From Halorhabdus amylolytica (GTDB lineage: Archaea > Halobacteriota > Halobacteria > Halobacteriales > Haloarculaceae), in contig NZ_SPQG01000017.1 in the NCBI RefSeq assembly GCF_004944975.1, positions 1 through 62,674 of the forward strand: DNA of 62,674 nucleotides, given 5' to 3'. The position numbers and the translations under genes are program-made. Of this stretch, positions 51,818-59,240 are shown piece by piece. Positions within the stretch are counted from its first letter, which is position 1; every line of letters starts with the position of its first letter. The notes beneath the pieces are model-generated. The model did not search any database and was not told the DNA's origin. It saw only the letters and a program-made list of their open reading frames with translations.

Positions 51818-52876
51818 TCAGAACGCCCGTAGTGCGTCCAGCTTCGCCGACGCCGTCCCGTCGCGAAGGGTCTCTCTGGCAGTCTCGATGCCCGTCTCGA
51901 TGTCGGGGACGTCCTCGCGTGCGTACATGCGCAACGCGGCGTTGAGTGCCACGGCGTCCGCGAACGCGTCCGTCCGTTCGTCAGCGAGAACTTCCTCTGT
52001 GATGGCTGCGGAGTCGGCGACGACGTCCGCCACTTCGAGGGCGATCTCTCCAGCGTCGAGACCGTACTCGGCGGTCTCGATCGTGGCGTCCGTGATCTCC
52101 TCGCCGTCCCACTCGGCGACCGTCGTCGATCCCGGCCGGACGTCGTCGTAGCCCTCCAGGCCCTGAACGAACAGGGCACGCTCGAACGGAAGTTCCCGGG
52201 AAGCTTCGAGCGTGCCGGCGAGTTTCTTCGCGAATGCGAGGTGGTAGAAACTGCCCAGATGGACGGTCGCGTTCGCGGGGTTCGCGAGCGTCTCGATCGT
52301 ATTGACGAACGTGCGAACGCCCATTTCGTCGCGACGGTCGAACAACGCTGTCGTGCCGGGATCGAAGTTCGGCTGGTAGTAGAAGCCGAAGCCGATCTCC
52401 TCGACCATGCTGGCACTCTCGGCCGGATCGAGGTCCGTCCGCACGCCGAGTTCGTCGAGGACGTGCTTGTAGGCGGGCTGTTTCTGGGTTGGGACGCGGT
52501 CGCCGCTGTGGACGACGACCGGCGTTCCGGCCGCGGCGGCGACGAGTCCGGCAGCGGCCCCCACCAGCGCGGTCGAGCCCTTGCCGTCGTAATTGGCGCC
52601 ACAGTCGACCGGGTCGACCTCGGGCGCCGCCGTCCGGACGCTCCTCTCCCGGAGTACGTCGACGAACGCGGCGAGTTCGGCGGACGTGTTGCGCTTCCAG
52701 CGGTTTGCCAGCCAGAACGCCCCGAGAGTCGTTTCGGCCGGCTCGTCGGCCAGGATCCGTTCCATGGCTTCGCGGGCCTGTCCACGCGTCATGTCGTCGG
52801 CCGACTTGTGGCCGGAACCGACTACCTCCGTCATCAATCTGTGGAGGGACCACTCTCCCGTTGAGTCCTCAGTCAT
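51818..52876 (-). CDS. TrpD/anthranilate phosphoribosyltransferase-like (glycosyltransferase family 3)
   Basis: A 352-residue protein of the family that includes anthranilate phosphoribosyltransferase and thymidine phosphorylase. The N-terminal helical domain (SADDMTRGQAREAMERILAD, TLGAFWLANRWKRN) precedes the phosphate-binding region VDCGANYDGKGSTALVGAA. The TrpD signature GNxxxSSxxGS-like loop is not seen in canonical form (VHSGDRVPTQKQPAYKHVLD instead), so this is a TrpD2-like member with unknown activity, possibly nucleic-acid binding. No other trp gene is nearby. Start at 52876 (MTEDSTG). Confidence 0.6.
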   Translation of the reverse strand: MTEDSTGEWSLHRLMTEVVGSGHKSADDMTRGQAREAMERILADEPAETTLGAFWLANRWKRNTSAELAAFVDVLRERSVRTAAPEVDPVDCGANYDGKGSTALVGAAAGLVAAAAGTPVVVHSGDRVPTQKQPAYKHVLDELGVRTDLDPAESASMVEEIGFGFYYQPNFDPGTTALFDRRDEMGVRTFVNTIETLANPANATVHLGSFYHLAFAKKLAGTLEASRELPFERALFVQGLEGYDDVRPGSTTVAEWDGEEITDATIETAEYGLDAGEIALEVADVVADSAAITEEVLADERTDAFADAVALNAALRMYAREDVPDIETGIETARETLRDGTASAKLDALRAF

Positions 52877-53064
52877 GGTCGGACGTGGCACCGAACCGTG
52901 CTTAAGACACGGGGTTGCGGCGAGGTTTCGTCGTCATCGATGACGCCCACTTCGCCATCTGATCGTCTTCGTTCCGGTCGGATGTCTGATACGGTGATCC
53001 CGTGACGCCGGTGGTGCCGCGGCAGAAACCTTATGACACCTGCCACGCCAGTATCGACCGTTAG

Positions 53065-53643
53065 ATGTCCGCAAGTGTCGCCCCGATCGTGCTGGTGGTC
53101 GACGACGAGGCTGACGTCGCCGACGCCTACGCGGCCCAACTCGAGGACCGATACACGGTTCTGACGGCCTACAGCGGTCAGGAGGCCCTCGAAACCGCCG
53201 ACGACACCGTCGACGTGCTCCTGCTGGACAGGCGGATGCCAGGTATCTCCGGCGACGAGGTTCTCGAGAAGATCCGAGAGCGCGACCTCGACTGCCGGAT
53301 CGCGATGGTGACGGCTGTCGATCCGGACTTCGACGTCATCGAGATGCCGTTCGACGATTACGTCACCAAGCCGGTCTCTCGCGACGAGCTGTTCGAGACG
53401 ATCGAGAAACTGCTCTCCTTTCGATCCTACGAGGAACAGTTCCAGCAGTTCTACCGACTGACCACGAAACTGGCAACTCTCCGGGCCAACAAGAGCGAAG
53501 CCGAACTAAAGCGCAACGACGCGTTCCAGCGACTGCTGGATCGGCGGAACGAACTCAGGGAGGGACTCGACGAGACCCTCTCCACTTTCGACGACGACGA
53601 TTTCTCTACCGTATTCAAGGACCTCGACACAGGCGGGGAGTGA
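53065..53643 (+). CDS. response regulator with HalX domain
   Basis: A 192-residue two-component regulator. The receiver domain has the acidic pair Asp13-Asp14, the phosphoryl acceptor Asp55 in LLLDRRMPG and Lys102 in YVTKPVS. The C-terminal 70 residues (FRSYEEQFQQFYRLTTKLAT, then ANKSEAELKRNDAFQRLLDR) form the HalX helical domain found in haloarchaeal regulators, whose output is not well known. No histidine kinase is adjacent. It lies 69 bp upstream of a zinc-ribbon gene and a KaiC-like ATPase gene on the same strand. Confidence 0.9.
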   Translation: MSASVAPIVLVVDDEADVADAYAAQLEDRYTVLTAYSGQEALETADDTVDVLLLDRRMPGISGDEVLEKIRERDLDCRIAMVTAVDPDFDVIEMPFDDYVTKPVSRDELFETIEKLLSFRSYEEQFQQFYRLTTKLATLRANKSEAELKRNDAFQRLLDRRNELREGLDETLSTFDDDDFSTVFKDLDTGGE

Positions 53644-53712
53644 TCGCCCGCTGGCGCGGACGGATTGTTCTGGAACCGAACACCCAAGTACTACCGGGAC
53701 ATAAGTTAACAC

Positions 53713-54003
53713 ATGGCTCCAGTCTGGGGCTGGATCGCGGCGTACCTGCTGGGGTTCCTGCTATTTCAGGCGGTGATCTACTGGTATCTCCAGGGTGACG
53801 GTACGTCTTTCGAGGAGCCGACGCCGGGGTACACTGAGGGTGACGTGGCGACTCATCCGGCGGTCGACCGCCCGGATCGGGACGGACAGGGCAGCGACGG
53901 GACAGTCCCCGACGGGTCGGTGCGCTGCCCGTACTGCGGGGCGTCCAACGAGCGCGAGCCGAATTACACCTACTGTCGGGAGTGCGTCCGGGAATTGCGC
54001 TGA
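53713..54003 (+). CDS. membrane-anchored zinc-ribbon protein
   Basis: A 96-residue protein. One N-terminal helix (WGWIAAYLLGFLLFQAVIYW) is followed by a flexible Asp/Gly-rich stretch and a C-terminal zinc ribbon, RCPYCGASNEREPNYTYCRECVREL, with two CxxC pairs. It probably sits at the inner membrane face with its ribbon in the cytoplasm. Function unknown. It lies between the HalX regulator and the KaiC-like ATPase, about 70 bp from each, in a likely common transcript. Confidence 0.65.
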   Translation: MAPVWGWIAAYLLGFLLFQAVIYWYLQGDGTSFEEPTPGYTEGDVATHPAVDRPDRDGQGSDGTVPDGSVRCPYCGASNEREPNYTYCRECVRELR

Positions 54004-54072
54004 ACCGTCCCGAGTATCACCACTGAGAACACCGAAGAAACACCTTAGTGCTGACGGTGTCATTGCTCCGGT

Positions 54073-54759
54073 ATGCGTGTGGCCAGTGGCGTGCCGGGGT
54101 TCGACGAACTCGTCGACGGTGGACTGCTGTCGGATCGCCTCTACGTCGTCAGCGGCCCGCCGGGCAGTGGGAAGACGACGTTCTCCTCGATGTTCATCAC
54201 CCAGGGCGCCAAGAAGGGGGAGAACTGCCTGTACGTGACGATGCACGAGACGAAATCCGAGCTTCGGGAGGACATGTCCGGCTTCGAGTTCGGCTTCGAC
54301 CGCGCCATCCAGTCGAACGCTGTGCAGTTTCTCAACCTCGTGACCGAGCCCGGCAAGCGCGCGATCTCGCAGTTCGGCAACGAGGGAGGGTTGACGAACC
54401 GCCTCGTGGCCTACATCGAGTCTAACGGCGTCGATCGGGTGGTCATCGACTCGACGATGCTACTCCAGCACTTCTTCAACGACGTTAGCGAGGAGATAAC
54501 AGGCTTTCTCTCGGCGCTGAAACAGACCCAGGCCACGATCATTCTCATCTCTGAGATGACCGACCCGAGCGCGTACTCCGACGAGCACTACCTGGCTCAC
54601 GGCGTCATCTTTTTCCACAACTTCCTGGAGTCCGGCGGGATGCAACGCGGCATTCAGGTAATCAAGATGCGCGGGACCGCCATCGACTGTGACATCCGGG
54701 AGATCGAGTTCACCGACGAGGGACTGTGCGTCTACACGGATCGGAAAGTCCAGGCCTGA
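54073..54759 (+). CDS. KaiC/RAD55-family ATPase
   Basis: A 228-residue single-domain RecA-like ATPase. GVPGFDELVDGGLLSDRLYV leads to an intact Walker A at residues 28-35 (GPPGSGKT); Walker B is in RVVIDSTMLL, and HETKSELREDM is the KaiC-type arginine/glutamate region after strand 2. In archaea such proteins are linked with signal transduction (phosphorelays, light response) rather than recombination. It is followed after 1 bp by a small acidic protein gene, which is likely its partner. It contrasts with the P-loop-less paralogue at 9255. Confidence 0.85.
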   Translation: MRVASGVPGFDELVDGGLLSDRLYVVSGPPGSGKTTFSSMFITQGAKKGENCLYVTMHETKSELREDMSGFEFGFDRAIQSNAVQFLNLVTEPGKRAISQFGNEGGLTNRLVAYIESNGVDRVVIDSTMLLQHFFNDVSEEITGFLSALKQTQATIILISEMTDPSAYSDEHYLAHGVIFFHNFLESGGMQRGIQVIKMRGTAIDCDIREIEFTDEGLCVYTDRKVQA

Positions 54760-54760
54760 C

Positions 54761-55165
54761 ATGTACGACCGCACCTACGGTACCGACTGGGAGACGCTGG
54801 GCAAGGACGAGGCAGCCGAACGCGCGTTCGCGCTGGGCGTCGCGGCAGTGCTTGGCGAACCCGACCCTGAGGAGTACGAACGCGTCATCGAGACGGCCGC
54901 CAACTCCTACGACCGGAGCATCGTCGAACTCGCCTACGCGGAGGGCAAGCGGAAGGCCTCGGGACGTCGGGAAGAGTTCGACGGTGACGAGGACGTCTGG
55001 GAGTCCCTGGTCGAGGACGGTCCCAAGACCACCGTCGACGAGGACGAACTCCCGACGGGCGATCGCGACGGACTCCCGGCAGCCCTGGAGTCGATGGATC
55101 TGCTTGATCGACCCGTCGAAGATCGATTCGAGGCCGAGCGCCTGCCCGAGTTCCTGCGAAAATAA
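54761..55165 (+). CDS. small acidic partner protein of the KaiC-like ATPase
   Basis: A 134-residue soluble, highly acidic protein (YDRTYGTDWETLGKDEAAER, then EYERVIETAANSYDRSIVEL) of helical character followed by a disordered tail (PKTTVDEDELPTGDRDG) and a short C-terminal LPEFLRK. I recognise no domain. It starts 1 bp after the KaiC-like gene stop, so the two are almost surely translated together and probably interact (inference). Homologues in other haloarchaea are also downstream of KaiC-like genes as far as I recall. Confidence 0.6.
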   Translation: MYDRTYGTDWETLGKDEAAERAFALGVAAVLGEPDPEEYERVIETAANSYDRSIVELAYAEGKRKASGRREEFDGDEDVWESLVEDGPKTTVDEDELPTGDRDGLPAALESMDLLDRPVEDRFEAERLPEFLRK

Positions 55166-55189
55166 CGTGGCGGACGTCAGAAACTGCGC

Positions 55190-55477
55190 CTACAGCGACC
55201 GCTGAGTCCGGAAGTCCGCCCCGGGACTGAAGGGATCGCGATCGCTGTAGAACTTCCGGCCGATCGCGTCGCTGCTGACTGCGGAGTACAGCGCGGCGGT
55301 GGCCTCCTCGTGTGTCTCGTAGGTTTCACGATCGAGTCGCCCGAAGATCTCCGCGAGGGTCTCCGAACTATTCGAGTACTCGATCTCGACGTCGCCGTGG
55401 GCGGCCAGCAGGTCGTCGGTCGTCGTCGGATAGCGATGCGTGCCGAGTCGGTCGGTCGCGTCCTGGATCGTTCGCAT
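55190..55477 (-). CDS. small haloarchaeal protein (DUF5789/DUF2795-like)
   Basis: A 95-residue soluble protein: RTIQDATDRLGTHRYPTTTD, then LLAAHGDVEIEYSNSSETLA and DAIGRKFYSDRDPF. The last motif is common to a widespread haloarchaeal group of small proteins (DUF5789/DUF2795-like), some with a putative DNA-binding fold. Function unknown. The start MRTIQDATDR at 55477 is preferred over the start at 55516. It is convergent to the preceding gene with 24 bp between stops. Confidence 0.55.
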   Translation of the reverse strand: MRTIQDATDRLGTHRYPTTTDDLLAAHGDVEIEYSNSSETLAEIFGRLDRETYETHEEATAALYSAVSSDAIGRKFYSDRDPFSPGADFRTQRSL

Positions 55478-55635
55478 ACTCACCTGAATGCCATGGTCCC
55501 TAATAAACCTTAACAATTAATAATCGTATATCGTGGTAAGGAGTCACACACGCGTCATGGGGTCGGTCGGGTCGATTCCCACATCCACGCCGGGGCCACC
55601 ACAAGGCGGAAGGGTCCCCTATGCCAACCTGGTCC

Positions 55636-56412
55636 ATGGTCGTCGCCGACTTACACGTCCATACGACGCGATCGGACGGATCGCTCGCGCCCGAGAGGGT
55701 CGCGGGCGCGGCCCGCCGGGCGGATCTCGAAGCGGTCGCCATCACGGATCACGATCGGTTGCCTCCCGGCGAGTCGTCGATGGACGAACGGGCGGGTGTC
55801 ACCGTGATCGGTGGGATAGAACTCCGGGTGACGACGGACGACCAGCGTCTCGATCTGCTGGGCTACGGGATCGAGCCGACCGACGATCTCCGGGCGGAGC
55901 TAGAGCGACTCCAGCGCGACCGGATCGAGCGCGCCCGGGCGGTCGTCTCCCGGGTCGAGGATCACATCGGCGTCGACCTCGACGTGTCGTTCGATCCGGG
56001 CGTGGGTCGGCCACACGTCGCGCATGCGATCGCCGAAAGTGACGCGCCGTACGGGTATGACGGAGCGTTCGAGAACCTCATCGGCGACGACGGGCCCTGT
56101 TACGTCGCCCGTGAGATTACACCCTACGAACGCGGTCGCGAGTTGCTGGCTGGGGCGTGTGATCTGGTAAGTCTCGCTCATCCGCTTCGCTACGACGACC
56201 CCGACGCGGCGCTGTCCCGGGCCGGCGACCTCGGGGCCGTCGAACTGGTTTATCCCTACGAGGGAACAGTCGACCTCGGCCCAGTCGAGGCCGTGATCGC
56301 GGAAAACGACCTGCTGGCGACGGGCGGGAGCGACGCCCACGACGAACGGCTCGGGGTCGCCGGCCTCGACGACCAGGCCTACGAGCGCGTCCGGGATCGG
56401 CTGTCCCCCTGA
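55636..56412 (+). CDS. PHP-domain metal-dependent phosphoesterase
   Basis: A 258-residue PHP hydrolase. Metal ligands appear in order: DLHVHTTRSDGS (His7, His9), ITDHDRLP, GIELRV (Glu), AHPLRYDD and GSDAHDERLG at the end. The protein resembles the stand-alone TrpH/YciV group, which removes phosphate from 3',5'-nucleotides or RNA 5' ends. The exact substrate is not known. A start at 55621 (MPTWSMVV) is also possible. The region before it (55517-55620) holds no gene. Confidence 0.85.
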   Translation: MVVADLHVHTTRSDGSLAPERVAGAARRADLEAVAITDHDRLPPGESSMDERAGVTVIGGIELRVTTDDQRLDLLGYGIEPTDDLRAELERLQRDRIERARAVVSRVEDHIGVDLDVSFDPGVGRPHVAHAIAESDAPYGYDGAFENLIGDDGPCYVAREITPYERGRELLAGACDLVSLAHPLRYDDPDAALSRAGDLGAVELVYPYEGTVDLGPVEAVIAENDLLATGGSDAHDERLGVAGLDDQAYERVRDRLSP

Positions 56413-56475
56413 CCCGTCTGCCGTCTGTCGGACGCGAGCGGAGGCTTCAATGTGCCCGACGCCCTACTCCCAGGT

Positions 56476-56640
56476 ATGCAGTGTCACTACTGCGACCGCG
56501 AGGCCGAGGTCGCGGTCGAGAAGGACGCCGTCAAGGTGGGCGTCTGTGAGGAGCACTTCCGTGAGCGCATGTCCGAACTGGCCGATGGCGACTGGATTGA
56601 GGGCGTCGGCGAGGATCTGGACATCGATCGCGAATCGTGA
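56476..56640 (+). CDS. DUF6757-like zinc-finger miniprotein
   Basis: A 54-residue acidic protein starting MQCHYCDREAEVAVEKDAVK. CxxC (Cys3, Cys6) and the later VCEEHFRERM (Cys24 and His27) give four metal ligands for a single zinc. I recall it as a DUF6757 member, widespread in haloarchaea and of unknown role. The start at 56476 is preferred over an upstream start at 56452. It lies 63 bp after the PHP gene, likely in one transcript. Confidence 0.65.
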   Translation: MQCHYCDREAEVAVEKDAVKVGVCEEHFRERMSELADGDWIEGVGEDLDIDRES

Positions 56641-56737
56641 GCGCCCCCTCCAGAACAGTAGAGCTCTTCGAAGCGGTTCCGGTTCGAACGTGCCGTCATG
56701 ATTGACCACGAGCCCAGCCACACGACGCTTTCCCGAT

Positions 56738-57454
56738 CTAGTCGTCCGCGAGAGTACCGACCCGCGAGTCGGTCGCCGCCCCCGTCGTGATCGCGTCTGT
56801 GAAGTTCCCGAACACCTGTTTGGCCTCACAGGCCGACCGGTAGTTCCTCTCGGTAATTCTCTCGAGGACGCGTCGTTTCCGTTCGTCCCCGAGTTCGTCC
56901 TTTCCCCGGGTGACGCTCCGTGCTGTCTCTCGATCGTATTCGGGATGGAACTGTACGCCGAAGACGGTCCCACGACGGAAGCCGTGGATCCCGTAGTCGT
57001 TCTCTGCGAGCAGCGTGGCTCCCGGGGGCAACTCGGCGACGCGATCGGAGTGGGTCGTGAACACGGTGAACGTCTCGTCGATTCCCGCGAACAGTGGCGA
57101 TTCCCGCGCCCGTCGCACTTCGCGGTAGCCGATCTCGTACTCGCCCATGGCCTCGACCTCGCCGCCGAGGACGTCCGCGAGCAACTGGTGACCGAAACAG
57201 ACACCCAGCCCGGCCAGCCCACGGTCGATCGCCTCCCCGACCCACTCCTTCAGATCCGCGATCCACGGCTCGTCCCAGTAGACCGAGGCCCGGGAGCCCG
57301 TGACCACGAATCCATCGAATCCGACGGTCTCCGGCAGATCGCGCTCGGTCGTCCGGAACTCGACGAGGTCCGCGGCCAGTTCTCGGCGAAAGTTCCGGGG
57401 CGTGTGCTCGTCGCCGTGAGCAGCGTTCAACAGCGCGATACGTGGGCGACTCAT
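56738..57454 (-). CDS. class I glutamine amidotransferase
   Basis: A 238-residue stand-alone amidotransferase of the GuaA-like class I group. The catalytic Cys is in GLGVCFGHQLLADVLGGEV, His in VQFHPEYD and Glu two residues later. FVVTGSRASVYWDEPWI lies at the oxyanion region. Stand-alone forms hydrolyse glutamine or related gamma-glutamyl compounds, such as gamma-glutamyl-peptides. No synthetase partner is adjacent. The start is MSRPRIAL at 57454; the frame opens to 57529. Confidence 0.85.
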   Translation of the reverse strand: MSRPRIALLNAAHGDEHTPRNFRRELAADLVEFRTTERDLPETVGFDGFVVTGSRASVYWDEPWIADLKEWVGEAIDRGLAGLGVCFGHQLLADVLGGEVEAMGEYEIGYREVRRARESPLFAGIDETFTVFTTHSDRVAELPPGATLLAENDYGIHGFRRGTVFGVQFHPEYDRETARSVTRGKDELGDERKRRVLERITERNYRSACEAKQVFGNFTDAITTGAATDSRVGTLADD

Positions 57455-57553
57455 TGAGTCACTCAACAGGACCCGTTCATATATGTCCCCGAATTGTGGC
57501 AGTATCTGCCACACTCTCCGACGGGACACTGACGTCCGTAGAACGCCATGGCA

Positions 57554-58330
57554 TCAGTCCGTTCGTTCGTCCAGCCAGGCCAGCAGTTCGTCTGCAACGA
57601 CCTGGCTCTCGCTGACCGGGAACAGATGTCCGCCCTCGAGGGGCAGATGCTCGCCGCGTGGGAGTTCCTCGGCCAGGCGTGCCGTCGCCGTCGGATCGAC
57701 GATCCGGTCCTCGGCCCCGCTCACCACCAGGGCTGGCGTCGTGATCTCGTAGCGATCCGGCAGGTCCGCACCCAGCCAGGCCGCCCGCTGGGCCGCCCAG
57801 CCGTCCGGATCGGCGTCGTCACGGGCGCGCCACTCGACGATACGATCGATCTCCTCGGGGTGAGCTTCGAGCACACCCGGCGCGAACGCCGCCTCGAGGG
57901 ACTCCCGAAGCGCGTCCGGGTCGTCGGCCGGCGCGGTCAGCGACGCGAGCGCGTCGGCGTCGACGGCATCGCCCTCGGCCGTCCCCAGCACCGTGAGCGA
58001 GGCCACGTGATCGTGCTCGCGGGCGTACTCGAGGGCGATCACCCCACCAAGCCCGGCACCCACGAGGTGGACACGACGTTCGTCGATCGCCGAAATCACC
58101 GCGCCCAGGTCCTCGAGAAGCGTTTCCAGCGCGTAGGGGCCCCCTGGCGTGTCGGACTCGCCGGTCCCGCGCAGGTCCCAGACGACCGTCCGATAGGGCC
58201 CGACGAGGGCCGGCTGGAGGTGGCTCCAGAGCCACGCGCCGAACCCGGCGTCGTTGACGAACACGACCGGCTCGCCCTCGCCAGCGACAGCGTACCGCAG
58301 TCGGACGCCACGGGTTTCGACAGTCGACAT
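57554..58330 (-). CDS. alpha/beta-hydrolase fold protein without the usual Ser nucleophile
   Basis: A 258-residue alpha/beta-hydrolase. The fold is clear (RYAVAGEGEPVVFVNDAGFG, YRTVVWDLRGTGESDTPGGP, TPALVVSGAEDRIVDP, GHLFPVSES with the catalytic His). The nucleophile elbow reads GAGLGG where the family has GxSxG, so the Ser is Gly. Simple esterase activity is unlikely; this may be a non-hydrolytic member or may use another residue. Start at 58330 (MSTVETRGVR). Divergent from the DICT gene, 100 bp between starts. Confidence 0.7.
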   Translation of the reverse strand: MSTVETRGVRLRYAVAGEGEPVVFVNDAGFGAWLWSHLQPALVGPYRTVVWDLRGTGESDTPGGPYALETLLEDLGAVISAIDERRVHLVGAGLGGVIALEYAREHDHVASLTVLGTAEGDAVDADALASLTAPADDPDALRESLEAAFAPGVLEAHPEEIDRIVEWRARDDADPDGWAAQRAAWLGADLPDRYEITTPALVVSGAEDRIVDPTATARLAEELPRGEHLPLEGGHLFPVSESQVVADELLAWLDERTD

Positions 58331-58430
58331 GATCGTCTCTTGGGGAGTCCCCAGCAAATGGTCGGCGGTTTCCGTCGGGTTCTTGCGCTGACCCACGAAT
58401 CTAAAGGCCCTGACGTCCAATGGGGGACTA

Positions 58431-59183
58431 ATGGGGATTACGGAGTTCATCGATGTCGTCGACGACCGAGAGAAGACGGTCACGGTACTCAACCGCGAGT
58501 CGGTCGATCCCCTCTATCGAATGCTCGAGGACATGTTCGAATCGGACCGGGTGGCCATCTCGGAAGCCGAGGATCCCGACGCCCCGGGCGACGTGGTACT
58601 CCTCAGAGACGAGACGACGGGTTCACTCGCTGTCTCGCGGATGGACGACGTCAGTGAGACGCTCCTGCTCGTCAACTCGGATCTGTACGTGACCGGGACA
58701 GTCCCGATCGAGGAGGTCGAGACGCCGGAGGTCGTCGCACACCTCGCCGACGTGACTTTCACCGTCGAGGACAAACAGAAGTTCCTGTTGATTCATATTT
58801 CTCGACATATCGAGTCGCTGGCGCTGGAGACGGACTCGGGCACCCTGCACTCGTCGTTCCAGCGTCTCTCGCGACTGCTCGACGAACGTGGGACGAGCGA
58901 GGCCTACGAGACACTCGCGAACTCGGGCGTCGACACTCACGTCTACGGGGTCGACGACTGGGAACCGCCGACGTTCGTCGATCGGCTGACGGTCCACGCC
59001 GGCGAGACCGAGGAACTGCGAACGTCCTGGTTCGTCGTCCACGACGGTGACGGCGAGGACGACCGCAAGGCTGCCCTGGTCGCAGAGGAGATCGGCCCTA
59101 ACGAGTACCGCGGGTACTGGACGTTCGAAGCGAGGCTGGTCGACGACATACTCGATCACCTGCGGAGCACGTACGGAGGCTGA
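58431..59183 (+). CDS. DICT sensory-domain protein
   Basis: A 250-residue soluble protein. The region from about residue 5 to 135 resembles the DICT domain (sensory domain of diguanylate cyclases and two-component systems), with GDVVLLRDETTGSLAVSRMD and a following hydrophobic strand. The remainder is an alpha/beta part (VHAGETEELRTSWFVVHDGD, then NEYRGYWTFEARLVDDILDH). In haloarchaea DICT proteins are often light- or metabolite-related regulators with unknown signal. It ends 57 bp before the antiporter gene, and the two may be one transcript. Confidence 0.7.
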   Translation: MGITEFIDVVDDREKTVTVLNRESVDPLYRMLEDMFESDRVAISEAEDPDAPGDVVLLRDETTGSLAVSRMDDVSETLLLVNSDLYVTGTVPIEEVETPEVVAHLADVTFTVEDKQKFLLIHISRHIESLALETDSGTLHSSFQRLSRLLDERGTSEAYETLANSGVDTHVYGVDDWEPPTFVDRLTVHAGETEELRTSWFVVHDGDGEDDRKAALVAEEIGPNEYRGYWTFEARLVDDILDHLRSTYGG

Positions 59184-59240
59184 CCGTGGTGTCGGCCGGT
59201 GGGTCGTCATCTTGATTGCGTTCGGTGCTGAAGACAAACC

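Noticed and set aside
51229-52785. A 518-codon minus-strand frame across the TrpD-like gene
   Set aside because: It overlaps a recognised gene in another frame and has an Arg/Ser/Pro/Thr-rich composition unlike acidic haloarchaeal proteins.
51818-52876. Tryptophan biosynthesis TrpD
   Set aside because: The canonical phosphoribosyl-pyrophosphate loop is not present and no other trp genes are near; called TrpD-like only.
55533-55610. A tRNA-like segment with GGGTCGATTCCC and GTGGT...ACCAC ends
   Set aside because: The presumed T loop would have the wrong size, the acceptor stem pairs only over five bases, and no anticodon arm can be drawn.
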